53,320 nt of DNA, taken from positions 379,549 through 432,868 of the forward strand of contig NZ_HE610958.1 of assembly GCF_000285515.1 (NCBI RefSeq), read 5' to 3'. The DNA comes from Paenibacillus senegalensis JC66. GTDB taxonomy: Bacteria > Bacillota > Bacilli > Paenibacillales > NBRC-103111. Position 1 is the stretch's first letter. Every line of letters starts with the position of its first letter. This document shows, one piece after another, positions 52,852-53,320 of this stretch. A program made the translations under genes and the position numbers. The notes beneath the pieces are model-generated. The model saw only the letters and a program-made list of their open reading frames with translations. It ran no database searches and had not been told where the DNA came from.

Positions 52852-52874
52852 AGCCGCCTAACTGGCGGTTTTTT
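52852..52874 (+). terminator. Rho-independent terminator of csaA
   Basis: CCGCC (52854-52858) pairs with GGCGG (52864-52868) across the loop TAACT, followed by six T. It lies 33 bases after the csaA stop codon. Confidence 0.88.
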
Positions 52875-53007
52875 GGTTTGGCTTCGCGGACAAGTTGCTC
52901 CACTACCGTAAGCCGAGAAGCGTTATTGATCGAATCACATTACAGCATTCCTTATTCCGGCGGCATTAGGAATACGGAGTTACACGATGATGGTCTATCA
53001 CAATTTT

Positions 53008-53100
53008 CTTACTACAATCAAAGTAAGTTTATCCGCATTTTTTCTTACTACAATCAAAGTAAGTTTATCCGCATTTTTCCCTTACTACAGACAAAGTACT
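53008..53100. repeat. three operator-like inverted repeats, 36-37 bp apart
   Basis: Two identical units with arms CTTACT/AGTAAG separated by eight bases lie at 53008-53027 and 53044-53063. A third, altered unit (CTTACTACAGACAAAGTACT) lies at 53081-53100. The sequence between the first two is also repeated (TTTATCCGCATTTTT). They stand directly upstream of the PadR-gene promoter and probably bind a regulator, perhaps PadR itself. Confidence 0.8.
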
Positions 53101-53129
53101 TTCACACGCATAGTAATATGTGTTATGAT
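53100..53129 (+). promoter_or_regulatory. candidate sigma-A promoter of the PadR gene
   Basis: TTTCAC (53100-53105) and TATGAT (53124-53129) are separated by 18 bases and lie 31 bases before the start codon. The -35 is weak, in keeping with control through the repeats that touch it. Confidence 0.5.
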
Positions 53130-53160
53130 ACTGTTATCAAATTGAAGGTGGCGAAAACGA

Positions 53161-53320
53161 TTGGAGCCTCTATATAACAGCGATTTGGTGCGCGGCAGCA
53201 TTGATACGATCATTCTGAGCGTGCTGCTGCGGGAAGACAATTATGGGTACCAGATCATAAAGGAAATTTACAGGAAAAGCGGTCAACAATATGAATTAAA
53301 AGAGCCCACCCTTTATTCCA
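53161..53320 (+). CDS. PadR-family transcriptional regulator, partial at the window end
   Basis: Only the first 53 codons are present. DLVRGSIDTIILSVLLREDN followed by YGYQIIKEIYRKS and ELKEPTLYS is the classical PadR winged-helix N-terminus, where the L-x-G-YGY and PTLY motifs mark the family. The start is TTG at 53161, with AAGGTGG nine bases upstream. PadR regulators often repress their own gene and a membrane protein or transporter encoded next to it, which would lie beyond the window. Regulation through the three repeats upstream is likely. Confidence 0.88.
   Translation, partial: MEPLYNSDLVRGSIDTIILSVLLREDNYGYQIIKEIYRKSGQQYELKEPTLYS

Overview
The window looks like a chromosomal segment of a Paenibacillus-like, spore-forming Firmicute of the family Paenibacillaceae. 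The grounds are strong AGGAGG-type ribosome binding sites with frequent GTG and TTG starts, LplB/YtcP-type and Ugp-type sugar importers with lipoprotein binding proteins and no local ATPase, CcpA (cre) and Fur operator-like sites, and the ytqA-mnmM pair. No rRNA, tRNA or CRISPR array was seen. This is an accessory-rich region: several genes are frameshifted or interrupted, and a composite hairpin repeat occurs three times.

Layout. 1-860: truncated copy of the composite hairpin repeat, then a decayed IS1182-type transposase. 875-7211: two small or exported proteins, YtqA, MnmM, mannose-6-phosphate isomerase and SelO. 7212-8256: about 1 kb of non-coding repeats. 8257-15578 (minus): a CcpA-type controlled unit of binding protein, TIM-barrel epimerase, two Ugp/Mal-type permeases and a secreted protein with two lamin-tail domains and tandem GDPD domains. 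16095-20750 (minus): B12-binding radical SAM protein, ABC-2 exporter pair, and a DUF6886-type gene broken by UGA. 21015-21576: second hairpin element. 21689-24977 (minus): Fur-boxed ferric-siderophore importer. 25348-32932 (plus): LplB/YtcP importer and binding protein, a GLUG/phosphodiester glycosidase gene broken by a 7-bp duplication, an exported endonuclease/exonuclease/phosphatase-fold lipoprotein, and a DeoR regulator. 33005-36971: GntR regulator, frameshifted esterase and GntP permease between two copies of an IS-derived element. 36990-43503: SGNH hydrolase, a second Fur-boxed siderophore-binding lipoprotein with an Apd1/Suc_Fer-like iron-sulfur protein, and a single-chain protein resembling fused MalF and MalG permeases. 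43599-49193: SF2 helicase with an acidic insert and membrane helices, an MFS transporter and a SUKH-like protein. 49256-49840: third hairpin element. 49868-53320: membrane-anchored trypsin-like protease, SDR, CsaA, and the start of a PadR regulator behind three operator-like repeats.

How it works together. Two carbohydrate-type importers sit beside exported enzymes acting on phosphodiesters (GDPD; phosphodiester glycosidase; endonuclease/phosphatase fold). Scavenging of glycerophosphodiesters or teichoic-acid-like polymers is a reasonable inference, not shown. Two separate Fur-type sites mark iron uptake genes. None of the importers has its own ATPase, so shared MsmX-type and FhuC-type ATPases elsewhere are expected.

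The strongest candidates for something undescribed are the composite hairpin element (four hairpins in fixed order, with arm differences that stay pairable in only one RNA strand), the membrane-anchored helicase, the fused permease-like protein, and the 7-bp switch-like duplication in the glycosidase gene.
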